Part shown: piece by piece, positions 11,348 through 21,450 of the stretch
How the letters are laid out: each line of letters begins with the position of its first letter
Numbering within the stretch: the stretch's first letter is position 1
Source of the DNA: Triangularia verruculosa
Taxonomy: Eukaryota; Ascomycota; Sordariomycetes; Sordariales; Podosporaceae
Reading direction: 5' to 3'
Assembly: GCA_033296885.1 (NCBI GenBank)
Contig: MU864000.1
Coordinates: 44,631 to 108,630, forward strand
DNA: 64,000 nucleotides
Notes under the pieces: generated by a model
The model's input: the letters and a program-made list of their open reading frames with translations, nothing else
The model's database searches: none
Told to the model about the DNA's origin: nothing
Program-made: the position numbers and the translations under genes

Positions 11348-11883
11348 GGTGATCGCTTGAACCAAGATTGATAAGACCCTACTTTTTTTGAGGGAAATCC
11401 GCGCATTTGTAGTTTTTGAAGTACTCGCGGTTGTTCTGATCCCTTGCAGGCTTGGAGCCGCACTATTGTTTTGGCTGACAGCAGCTGAGATGCACTTCAA
11501 CGCTGAGCCATTCACAGCGTCATTTCGACCACGCCACAGAAGCCACTCGGTAAGGTGGCCAACCCTCAGATCCGTCTTGTCAATGTCCCGGAGCGTGTAA
11601 CAAATTCAGCTACCCACGATGGTCTAAGCTGGTACCAACGATCTAGGTCGGTGAAGATGAACCCGCCTTATTAGCATCAGATTATCCAACAATTACATAC
11701 ATTTCCCTTTGCCCTATAGCATGTGCAGTTTCACGCCACCGCGCCAGTCACATCGCTATTCTTTTGTGGCTTGCACTTTGCAGCGATAAAACCCAACTGC
11801 CACCCCGCTCTCTACTAGATTCATGTTTCGCTGTTTCTCTGAGACCAGCATACCTCATTTATGAGGTATGAACCTTCTGAATC
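11348..11883. promoter_or_regulatory. Shared divergent region between two LITAF genes
   Basis: About 535 bases separate the start codons of LITAF copies A (minus) and B (plus), so both promoters must lie here or overlap it. A C/T-rich tract and an imperfect TATA-like AT stretch occur near 11680-11730. No reading frame of note was seen. Confidence 0.4.
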
Positions 11884-12426
11884 ATGGCGGAAGCTAGTAA
11901 TCTTGAACCCCCATCATACACGTCTGCAACGACAGATAGCTCTCGCCAACTTCAACTCGGTGCAGGCGGACTGCCGCCTCCTCCATACGCTGCGACGCTG
12001 CCACCACCCTTCCAGGCAGCAGCAGAACGAGAAGACATTGTCCAAACTATCCCCCTCCACTTGTTACACGAATATGACCATGGTCCATATATCCGATGGA
12101 TTGACTGTCCATTCTGTCTGAAGGGCACTCCAGTCCGGAGGGCCGTAACTCGAGGATTTCAGTAAGTCGATTTCACCCGGTCATGTGAAGGAATCGCTGT
12201 GCTAAAGTAACCTGCGTCTGCGCCACATAGGAACGGTGTCTTGAAGATGTGGCTTGGCTGGTCGATCATCACGGGAGGCATAGGAATGTTCTACCGACCG
12301 ACACATAACGACACCGTCGACTACTTTTGTGGTGAATGCCAGAACAAGGTGGCAACCAGCCATCCAGATCGTGGGCCCATGGAAACATTTGGACCAGGGG
12401 GGCAGAGTCGAACCTTTGCAAGATAA
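11884..12426 (+). CDS. LITAF-domain membrane protein, copy B
   Basis: Exons 11884-12161 and 12231-12426 join in phase 2 (CA|G) with donor gtaagt and acceptor catag, giving 157 residues. The N-terminal 60 residues are Pro-rich with LEPPSY and GLPPPPYAATLPPP; PPxY-type motifs like these are known in LITAF family members as ligands for WW-domain ubiquitin ligases. The zinc halves are DCPFCLKGTP and YFCGECQNKVATSHP, with the hydrophobic segment MWLGWSIITGGIGMFY between them. The end is TFGPGGQSRTFAR, matching copy A. The likely role is at endosomal or vacuolar membranes, possibly in sorting or stress signalling. The substrate and partners cannot be read from sequence. Confidence 0.87.
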
Positions 12427-12609
12427 TCCGTTGGTTGTTTCCCGTCCGTCACTCAACTTTGTCTGTTCCTTTAGTAAGCAAGATACCTACCGTAGTTTAT
12501 TTCACACTGTCATCTACGGGCTTCTGAGGCCGCCCGGTTTTATGTGGTCTTATTATGCTTGTAAAAAGATGCGAAGCCGAGGCATGTATCATCGGCGGTG
12601 GATACATAT

Positions 12610-12939
12610 TGTCACACGGCAGAGAGCCAACAGGCCACACCTCGGCCCAACAGCTATCGACCTGCACGCTGTGAGCCAACCGTTGGAAGTGAAGCAGTCA
12701 ATCAGAGGCATGGCGGGTATCAAAGGGATCCTACTGGCCCAGTGGTATATTGAAGGACTTGGCAGTGGCCTAAGTCAAGGAGGGCACGGACCACTTGACG
12801 GGAGATAAATACGCGTTTAGGATCACTGTATTATTCTAAGTCTTTTTTTTTTTTTTTCTTTATTATAGACTTCGAGGCTATTAAAGATTATTACTATAAT
12901 TAAACTACTATTTTAAGCCCTATATTATAGCCCTTATTA
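12610..12939. repeat. Left LTR of family-alpha element
   Basis: The first 200 or so bases have normal composition and are nearly identical to 54388-54590. Beyond about 12830, after a long T run, C-to-T type changes dominate. The end is set by alignment with the right LTR's CCCTTATCA. Confidence 0.75.
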
Positions 12940-14373
12940 TATATAATTTTTAATTATTTAAAGTTCGATATATTATACTTACTATCTATTATTACTACTA
13001 ATTATTATTTACACCTACCTTACCCTTTATTTCCCTTTTTATTAATATTTAACGCGTTATTACCAGCCCCTTTAAATATCGTTAAAAGTTTAATTACCTT
13101 ACTTTATAACCCTTAAATCAATATCGATAAAGATTTTAATTATATTACCGGAAAATATTCCTTTTAAAAATCTCTACCTTTAAAATTTATTATCTTAAAT
13201 TATATAATATATCTTCCTTTATTAATATTACCCTCTACTATATCGCTTATATATATAATTATATATAATTTTCATAATAATTTATTTATTTCGTTATATA
13301 ATATATTTAAGTTCTAATATTAATGTATTACCTTAGTTAAGCCAATTTAAGTAAGTAATTATATAAAGCTTACTTTTTATTTACCTTAAGAGTTTAATAC
13401 TATTATAATAAACATTAATAAAATCTAAACGCTTAATATTATTTTAAACTTTACTTTTTAATTTATAAAACTATATTATTATATATATAAAGCTTATATA
13501 AATATTCTTTAATTAATTAAATAAAATAATAAAAATTATATTTGGAAGGAGGAGTTTAATAACTTTAAGTAATAATATAATTATATCCGATTTTAATATA
13601 TTAAATATACTACTTTAACCTAAACTGGTATAATATTTATTAAATAATAAGTTTAATAATTTAATTGATATTTAAAAATATTAATATTATTTTTATTAAT
13701 TAAATTTAAAATATTATTATAAATATCGTTTAAAATATTTAATAATATAAAAAAGTTATTAAATAATTATATAAAGCTATAAATTGCTATTACATAGCCT
13801 TAATAATTCTCGAAAAATAAATTAAAAATTAAAAAGAATTTAACGATTAAATTAATAATTAAATATATAAATATAACAAAAATGTCGATAAACTTTTAAC
13901 TAAAATTTTTATTAATCTCTTACCTTAAATAAATATAAATACTATATTATAAATTAAATTAAAAAACTTCTTATTAATATATTTAATAGATTTTATATTT
14001 AAATAATAAATAATCTTTAAACGGATATCGAATTAATTTAAAAAAGTCTAAGATAGTATATATTATACTAATTTAATACTAAACGATCTATCATAATCCC
14101 TTTTAAAATATCCTTTTTAATATAATATATAAAAAAGTAATTTATTAATACCGCTTTTTAAAAGGTTTAAATATAGTAAACCTTTCGTTAAATTTAAATA
14201 TAATTTAAGGTTTTAAAATTTAACCTTATATATTTAACGCTTATTATTAATAAAAGTAAAAGTAAAAAACTGTTTTTTCGTTTTATAAACGAAATAATTA
14301 TAAAAGATCTTCCTTTAAAATCCGATAATTTTAAAAATAATAATAAAAATAATATTCTTCATCGATAAAACCT
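12940..14373. other. AT-rich interior of family-alpha element
   Basis: About 1.4 kb of strongly AT-rich sequence dominated by TA and AA/TT steps, with stops in all frames. It is consistent with heavy RIP of a former repeat. No protein motif could be recovered. The first 600 bases match 54716-55270. Confidence 0.6.
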
Positions 14374-14996
14374 TGTTAACGTGTGGCACATAATAGGTGC
14401 CGGGTAAGACCCAGGTGTTGAGGTGCCGGGTAGGTCTTCCAACTTCTTCTCACATAAGCCTAACTCGGCAGACGAGCTCCTTAGCCAAGCCTAACCTTGG
14501 CACTATACTATTATAGGTCTAGCGTAACCTAAGACCTACCAAAGGGCTCGGCTCCCAAGAATTTGTCAGCTATCGAAGGGAATCGAAGCCCATAGAACTA
14601 AGCTATACCCTCTATAGCTTAGTAGTCCCACAGGGCACCCTGCTACCCTATAGGGGCCCAGTGCCCTGTAGAACCTGCTGGAAGACCAGCACACTTGTAT
14701 AAGTAGACCTCTCCTCTCCTCTCAATCCTGTATGTAGTAAGCAAGCAAGCACAAGCAAGAGAATACAAGTCAATAATATACATGCACTAAAAGCCTCTGT
14801 ATTAGACTAAGTACAAGCACTCAAAGCCTCTGTACTGTGACGTCTTGCCCACTGTAATAACAGTGGTCTTGCTTTCTTCAGCACTGCTGTCGTACCTCTT
14901 TCTTCTGCTTCCGCTACGCACTGCTTCAAGCGCATAGTTCGCTGTAGCTCCCCTGTAGGCTCTGTATTACAGACCTATAGGGCAACGCAGCAAACA
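14374..14996. repeat. Solo LTR of family beta, copy 1
   Basis: It starts TGTTAACGTG and ends GCAGCAAACA, so its ends form the usual TGTT..AACA. It has near-normal base composition although AT-rich DNA surrounds it. It is almost identical to 55933-56502 over most of its length. This copy carries an extra duplicated segment around AAGCCTCTGTA at 14790-14840. No matching internal region or clean target duplication is visible. Confidence 0.7.
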
Positions 14997-14999
14997 ATA

Positions 15000-15273
15000 C
15001 GTTATAAGTTAACCGTTAAAAGTAAAGTAATTAATTAAAATTATAGCGGGTATTAAAGAGATTTTATTAACTTAATAATATATTAAAGGACTTAGTAGTA
15101 ACCTAAGGCAAGGAAGGTACGGACTATTTAACAGGAAATAAATACGCGTTTAGGATTACTATATTATTCTAAGTCTTTTTTTTTTCTTTTTCTTTATTAT
15201 GGACTTCGAGGCTATTGAAGATTATTACTACAATTGAACCACTGTTCCAAGCCCTGTATTACAGCCCTTATCA
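15000..15273. repeat. Right LTR remnant of family-alpha element
   Basis: It corresponds to the distal part of the left LTR, for example GGAAATAAATACGCGTTTAG and GACTTCGAGGCTAT. Its inner part is RIP-mutated, and its last 90 bases are not. The first 55 or so bases of the LTR are missing where the family-beta LTR abuts it. Confidence 0.65.
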
Positions 15274-15278
15274 CATAT

Positions 15279-15908
15279 ATCCACAAGACCGGATCCGGAG
15301 TCCGAGCCGAGTTGACTCCACATCCGGCCCGGTGGATTGGTTTAGGCTACCTTTCTGGCTAGTAGGCCCCAAAGCACTTTCAGAAACACCTTATTAAGAT
15401 AGTGACTGGTACAACTTTACAAGCTTTGCGCCAAGAAGACAAAGAACATCGATGCCTATCGAGTGGATGGGTGTCAGTCAGGTCGAGACCCTCCACAAGG
15501 AGAGCCAAGTTTGACATCGAACTGATGACCTATATCTCCATGGTACCCAAGATCTGGGCATTGAGGCTTGAATGGCGCTAGACAGAAGGCTCTCTCGAAA
15601 CATGCAGCGATTGGACCCTTTCGCCCACTGCGATCCCAAACTAGCCAAAGAAGAGCAGCTCGTACAGCAGCTGCGCCTCCCGATCGATATTTGCTTTGGC
15701 AAGGCAGAGACGGGATGCGAGGTCCTTTTGCCCTTGCATTGTCCGCTCAAAAACAAAAGTCGAGCCACTGCCAAGATCAACGGTACCAAAGGGTCTGAAT
15801 TAAAAAGAGTGGCAGTCGCACATCAGACGTGTTTTCTGAACGTTTTAGTGCGCCCATACGAAAGCTACTCCTTCGGCCTGCTAGTCCCTTCAAACAAGAT
15901 CCATCGCC
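15279..15908. other. Intergenic region upstream of LITAF copy C
   Basis: Normal-composition DNA that presumably holds the promoter of LITAF copy C. Overlapping open frames of about 130 codons have no family features. Confidence 0.4.
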
Positions 15909-16453
15909 ATGTCGCAAACTCAGCAGCCACCTACCGAGGTTCCTCTGACCGACGTAAACAGTCCCAATGACAAAGCTGTCCCGCCGCCAGAGTACAGTGC
16001 CGGCACCGGCAATCCAGGGGGCCCACAAACTCCGTCCCCTGTTGTCACCGTCCAGCCAAAGGCGACGGCACTGCCAACCACTACTCTTGGTCAGATCATC
16101 ATAACACCTCTCAATCAGATTGGCGAGCGGACGGAATGGATTCAGTGCCCGTTCTGCTTACAGACGACAAGGATCAAGGTGCACAAGGAGGGTTCCACGA
16201 TGCAGGTGTATGTCGACTTCGCTGTTCTTGTGACAATTGAATTGTTCGCTGACCATGGATTTGTACCAATAGGGTAGCCGGTGTTCTCTGCTGCTTGCTG
16301 TGCGTCTGCCTCGCATGCGTCCCATGCCTCGCGCACTGGTTTGAAGACACCGAATACCGCTGTGCCACATGCCACAAGATTGTGGCGACCGAGAACTATG
16401 ATGGGATATACAAGACCCATGGCCCCGGAGGCTCAGTCCAAAGGCTGAACTAA
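15909..16453 (+). CDS. LITAF-domain membrane protein, copy C
   Basis: Exons 15909-16207 and 16273-16453 join in phase 2 (GT|G) with donor gtatgt, giving 159 residues. This is the most canonical of the three. It has a Pro/Thr-rich N-terminus with PPPEYSAG, then QCPFCLQTTRIKV, a Cys-rich hydrophobic stretch (VLCCLLCVCLACVPCLAH), YRCATCHKIVATEN and the THGPGGSVQRLN tail. Both CxxC pairs and the membrane-apposed insert match animal LITAF/CDIP1. The same intron position and phase as copies A and B points to descent by local duplication. The distance to copy B was increased by the LTR element. Confidence 0.9.
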
Positions 16454-16621
16454 GCCAGAGTCGACACTGACTAGAGGATGGTGCAGTTGGAAAAGGTAGC
16501 TGAGATGGAACCATGGCCCTTCTCGCCAACCATTAATGATACCTAGTATAGATACCCCTTGTTTTGATGAATCTTTAATCATTGGCGTTAATAAGATATG
16601 AAAACCTAGAGCCTCTCCTTC

Positions 16622-17170
16622 TCAGAGTTGTCCTTCTGTGGCTGGAGGTTTTGGTACCCGGTTCGCATCCTGTCTCAAATCCTGCCTCACGAAAACGACA
16701 ACAAATCTCTCACAAAGCACCTCGCTCTCGTCGCTGAACTCGTCACGTGGTTTTCCTTCTCGGCGACGTTGTTCAGCATAAAAGTCGCGATGCCCTTGCT
16801 TGTATTCGTCGACTGAGCCCTCGGCCTCGGCCAGGGCAAAGTCGTCGGCGACATCTTTGAACTTGCAGATTTTCAGTTCGGTTGTCTTCATCAGCGCCCC
16901 TGGCCTGCGGCTTCCATCCAAAATGACCGAGTAATCACCCACGCCCCAATGTAGAGGTTCGGGGACGGGCCATGACGTGGTTGCTGTTTTCCTGCCTTGA
17001 ATGGCAAGCTGCAGACGGGCATCGGCGAGCTGAGAGGATGTGCCGCCAAATTGAAAGATGTCCTTTGGCTGCGAGGCATCGAGAAGGATGTTGCCACTAG
17101 CGAGTTCAGCAGAGGCAAGAGACATGAACTCGATAATGTCAGGATGAGTTGATGATAGCGTGGAAGTCAT
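16622..17170 (-). CDS. ASCH-domain protein
   Basis: A single exon of 182 residues. The ASCH fold (PUA-like beta barrel) is seen in FQFGGTSSQLADARLQLAIQ, then GRKTATTSWPVPEP, VGDYSVILDGSRRPGALMKT, the acidic FALAEAEGSVDEYKQGHRDF and the closing strand VLCERFVVVF. This order (loop GKKTATTS, strand GDyviildg, motif AxxEGE, strand CERFevv) is diagnostic of the family. ASCH proteins are thought to bind RNA or modified nucleosides, and some bacterial members are amidohydrolases or RNases. No function is established for the fungal ones. The family is firm, the activity unknown. It is convergent with LITAF copy C. Confidence 0.9.
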   Translation of the reverse strand: MTSTLSSTHPDIIEFMSLASAELASGNILLDASQPKDIFQFGGTSSQLADARLQLAIQGRKTATTSWPVPEPLHWGVGDYSVILDGSRRPGALMKTTELKICKFKDVADDFALAEAEGSVDEYKQGHRDFYAEQRRREGKPRDEFSDESEVLCERFVVVFVRQDLRQDANRVPKPPATEGQL

Positions 17171-19036
17171 TTTGTATATCTTGTTTCCACTCGAGCGAAA
17201 AGAGGTGACCGGTTTTCAGGGAAGTTGCATTCCATTTGCACATTAGTAGGCAGGTAGGTTACAAGAAGGGAAGTGAGTCACACGCCGCTGTCTCCTCTTT
17301 GGTGTGTTCGACAGAAACAACCAAAGAAGGTCGCTTTTCAAATGCGGCACAATAGAAATATTTTGATATATGGTAGGCACTGCCATGACAGGAGTCACAG
17401 GACAAAGCTCCCGCATTATCAAAGATACTTAGAACTGGGGCTGTTTTGCGGGAACTCCCAGAGGCCCGTTCATCCACCCCCCACGCAGCAATGAATCCCC
17501 GAGCCCATCACCGCCATCGGCCGCGGTCCAAGCCGAGGTTGTTTCGACTGAGATGCGTATATTGCGCCTCTACAGGAAGCGCACACACCAGGATGGTCAA
17601 GTTGCAACATCCGGCTTTCGGCTCGGCATATCTGGATTAGGAAGCTGCTGGTCTTCCAGGGTTCTCTCGTCTGACAACAAGTGCGGAGCCACGTTTCCCG
17701 TTGGGTATGTTGAGAGGCTGCTCGGGGCCCGGGTGAGATAATAACGGACAGATTCGAGACGCTCTTCTTGGTTGACAGATGCACGTTGACGCGGATGTGG
17801 ACCGTGCGCTTGGCTTCCGTTGCGGGGTGAAGTGCATGGCCAAGCACGCAACGGGGATCAAAAGCCACGGCGCAATTCCCGACTTTGACGGTCAACAATC
17901 TTGCTCCCCGTCCCGGCACTCCTTCCGGGATTTCCGGTCGACATCCCCTTCCCGAGTCGGCGGCTGGTGTCTCCTTCGCTTGCTCTGCGAGGAAAAACTC
18001 TCCCCGCGCGAGCCGACACTCACTCTCGACGCTGTATCACCTGCTGCTTCTGGCAGGCCGACTGCACGGTCCGTCTGGCTCGTCTGTCTCGGCTGTAGTG
18101 GGGATCCTCTGTTATTTTCTGGTCCACTCCGTGCCACCCGGATGGCATGATCCCAAACCAGTTGACACATCGCAAATATCCAGATTCCAGACCGCCGTGC
18201 GTGCGTGGCATTCCGCCTCTAATGAATCCTGCTTCAGCGCGGGTGGGGGAAAACTGCCTTCTTTTTTTCTTCTCGTGGGCGGGGAAAGGCTGGCAATATA
18301 GCGATGTCGGCATGTCGGGCCCCGAACCCCTGGTTCGACATGTTGTGACTCCAAGCATCCCCGCAGAAAGAGGGCTGCAGAATGGCTCGAGCAACCCCTG
18401 AAATATCCGTGGATGTATGTACAAGGGACCCGTTCTGACTCTCAACAGTTGCATTTGGCCCAACGAGCTTCTGCTTGCGGACGAATACCCGCCTGATGAG
18501 CAGTTTGGCCAGCTTCCTGAACCGTCGACTCTTTCAACACGCGAGAGATCAGTTGCACTATGCTGCCTGGAAATAGCGACAGCAATCCCAACTGACTGAA
18601 GCATGGAGCGAGCGCCGAGATCGGAACATACTGATGGCCTCTGCGTGTTAAAGGGCCAAGATTGTCCTGATTGGTCATACGGAGTAAGCATGCGCCCTTT
18701 CGCGCCCTTTCCAGTCGCTGTCCCTCTGCCTGCCCGGTTGCTTTTCCCGCCAGAAAAAAAGGACGATCGGATCTCCCAGGACATTGGACCTTGGAGTTTC
18801 CGCAGCGCCCGAACGATGGGTGCGGCTCCCATAACGGCGCAGGGTTGTTTCTCCATCTGCCGCCGCAGACAGCACCCCCCAGTTCTCCATCACTTATATC
18901 ACACCTGCATAGGCACCCCCCCCCTTCCCCTGGCGTACCAAGGTGGTGTGAGTGAGAGACCACTGTACCGCCCGGTCCTTTTTTCCTCTTCTTTTGGGGT
19001 CAGGCAGCGTGTCTGGAGCTGAGCTCTGCCGCTAAG
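17171..19036. other. Long intergenic region, probable promoter and leader of the F-box gene
   Basis: About 1.87 kb of normal-composition DNA. The 250 bases before the F-box start are rich in C and T tracts (for example CACCCCCCCCCC at about 18909), as is common in fungal promoters and leaders. Several open frames, the longest about 278 codons on the minus strand, lack protein-like composition. No RNA gene was seen. Confidence 0.4.
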
Positions 19037-21156
19037 ATGGCTTTTCCGGCAGTATCTGCCCTGGCTGGGAGCATGGCGTCGTTGGGATTGTCATCGGAAG
19101 CGCCAAGTCGCACGAGACTGGGCTTGGAGCATCTCCCCAATGAGCTATTGATCCCCATCGCAGAGATTCTCGTCCCGGAACCGCCCCAAACCACTCGATT
19201 CGCCCTTCGTCCCACCGGCACCTGGGAATTTCGAGATGCGGCACATCAGTGGGCGGAATGGTTGGTTGATCACCGCAACCTGCTGGCTCTTGCCCAGACC
19301 TCACGGCGTTTGGCTACCATCGCCAAGCCCTTGCTGTACCACACCATCATCATCCCTAACCCCCAATCCTTGGTCATGTTATACCATCGCCTGTACACTC
19401 GACCAGAAGTCCGACCTTGGATTCGGGAGCTTAGCTGTTTTGTCAATTTGGCTGAGGAAAGCACCATCTTGGAAACCTACAGACAGTGGTTCCACTTCCG
19501 CGGTGGTATGTCAGTCAACTTGTCGCCACGCCTTGGCTGTTGCTAACACGGGTTGCATGTCCAGATTCCTGGGCCGCACCGCCGGTCAGCCACGATACTT
19601 CTATTGCCTCTGAGCTGTTGAAGCGTATCCTGCTGTACTCAAATAAGTTACGTGACTTCATTGTTGCGTTCCCTGACCAGGCCTTGACACCGGCGAGCCA
19701 AGTTGCACTACAGCACGGTGAACAGGAGCATACACACCACGGACACTATCAACAATCACAAAGCCAACTGCAGCAGCCACCACGGTCAGCTCTTCCCCTC
19801 GCTCTCGACACAGGGAGGATTTGCCACCGGAATTTTCACCCCGTCGGGGGTCAGGTGGCTTGGAGATGGTTTCATGTCTCCTTCTTCTTCCCCTTGGATC
19901 GGCTCAGGAACCTCACCTCGCTGCGAATTTACTGTCACCGTGAAGACGGTGCAAGGACTAGAGATCGAACCTTTACCCGTGTGTTGGCCGATCATGCTAT
20001 CAATAGCTTACCGCTACTAACGCAACTCAAAACCCTGGAGCTCTGCTGCGATCAAGCAACGGCCACGTCGTCCGAGCATAACGAGACTTTAAATTTGCCG
20101 CCTTTACCCCAGCTGGAAACCATTCGGTTCTACGGGAGCTCCATACGCGAGCCAAACCTGGTGGCATTTTGTCTTGCATGTACTCATCTCCAGACGCTGG
20201 TCGTGCACTTTGAGGCTAGCTCGACGGATGAGGACCGGGATGACCTGCCAGAGGGGAAGACACTTAGCGAGGCCCTTAGGGAAAGGGCGGGCACGCTCAA
20301 GACGTTGGAATTGGTAGCATTCTCCGAGGGCCACTACCTCACCCGGGGAAGAGAAAGGCCGAGGAAACCCGAGAATCACCGACTCATGTGCATTCCTGAC
20401 CTGACCAATCTCGAGAGCTTGACGTTGGATTACCGGGGGGTGTTTGGGACGTTGGGCATACTGGAAGAGGACGATGGGGAGCGGCTGTGTCAGCTTTTGC
20501 CCGAATCATTGCGCGACTTCACGTTGGTATGCGAATGGGGAACGGAAAACGACTGGAAGCAAAGCTACATGGCCAACTTGGACATGGTGCTGCATGGTGT
20601 ACAGTGTCTTTGTGAATCGAGGACGCGGTCGCCCAATCTGGCGAGCATCAGCTTGGCGATTCACTCCTGGCCGGCCGAGGGCAAATTTCACCGCAGGTTC
20701 CGCAGAGAGGTGGAGGCTGCTAGACGGCGATGTGCCTGGGCTGGCATCCAGTTTCGGACGTTCGACCTGTTGCCCTCGTATCGGGACGAAGATGAGCCCG
20801 AGTTGCAGGAGGGCGATGAGGAGGACGGATCGGCAGGCCAGGATGATGCTCACAGTGACGACCCGGAGTCGGAAGAGGAAGCGGGCCCCGGAGCTCCAAG
20901 AGCAGCTGCAACGACATCTGGGGGAAGCAGTCGATTTGCCCCGCTAGAGGAGTTCGAGTATCCAGAATTTGAGGAAGAGGACGAGGCATCCGAATACTAC
21001 AACTCTGGGGACGAGGAGCCAGACCCCGAGAGAGCGGCTAGGCGGCCGCCCACATTCGAGGCCTTCGTGCAGGAGTTGGGCGAAGATCACGGACACAGTC
21101 TGGATGAGCTGTTCTTCGCCTACCATGAGGACCGGTGGGACCAGTATTTGTTTTGA
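19037..21156 (+). CDS. F-box-like protein with leucine-rich region and acidic tail
   Basis: Exons 19037-19505 and 19565-21156 join in phase 1 (G|AT) with donor gtatgt, giving 686 residues. The N-terminus has an F-box-like helix set (LEHLPNELLIPIAEILV...LLALAQTSRRLATIAKPLLY). The middle shows Leu-rich repeats of the irregular fungal kind (LRNLTSLRIYC, LLTQLKTLELCC, LPQLETIRFYGSS, LTNLESLTLDYRG). The last 150 residues are very acidic (DEDEPELQEGDEEDG, EFEEEDEASEYYNSGDEEPD). F-box proteins act as substrate receptors of SCF ubiquitin ligases through Skp1. The F-box here is degenerate and was assigned by its L-P-x-E-L-L core, so the ligase role is inferred. A Gln/His-rich insert lies near residue 230. 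Confidence 0.78.
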
Positions 21157-21450
21157 GGTTTCGTTTCCAGTCATATTGATACCCAGGCTGTATGTAAGCC
21201 AAGCATGCACCAATAGGATGTAGTCTTTTCTCGGCATTCGCTGATTCGTGTCGGTTTAAAGAGCTGTTGGTTGCGATGCTGACATTGATTGATAGGCCCG
21301 TTGGTATCATTGTGGGAATCGTTGGTCCCAACAGCCAGGGAAAAGCGAAAAGGCGGGGTCGCAGAGAGAGGTAAAAAGTCGGCATCTGACTGCCTTCCAC
21401 ATGCACTTTCTTTTTGACCTTTGCACGGCATCAAGATTCAAGCAGCTATA

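Larger units (their letters stand above)
12610..15273. mobile_element. Short, non-autonomous LTR element (family alpha), RIP-mutated
   Basis: The element begins TGTCACACGG and ends CCCTTATCA, and is flanked on both sides by CATAT (12605-12609 and 15274-15278), a 5-bp target duplication. The left LTR, about 330 bases, and the right LTR remnant from about 15000 align base for base apart from C/T and G/A differences. The interior is AT-rich with no surviving open frame. Without the inserted family-beta LTR the element is only about 2 kb, too short for gag-pol, so it looks like a TRIM/LARD-type non-autonomous element. It lies between LITAF copies B and C. Confidence 0.8.

Noticed and set aside
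18020..18856. 278-codon open frame on the minus strand upstream of the F-box gene
   Set aside because: Arg/Ser/Gly-rich composition without domains, overlapped by similar open frames on the other strand. It looks like chance openness in GC-rich promoter DNA.
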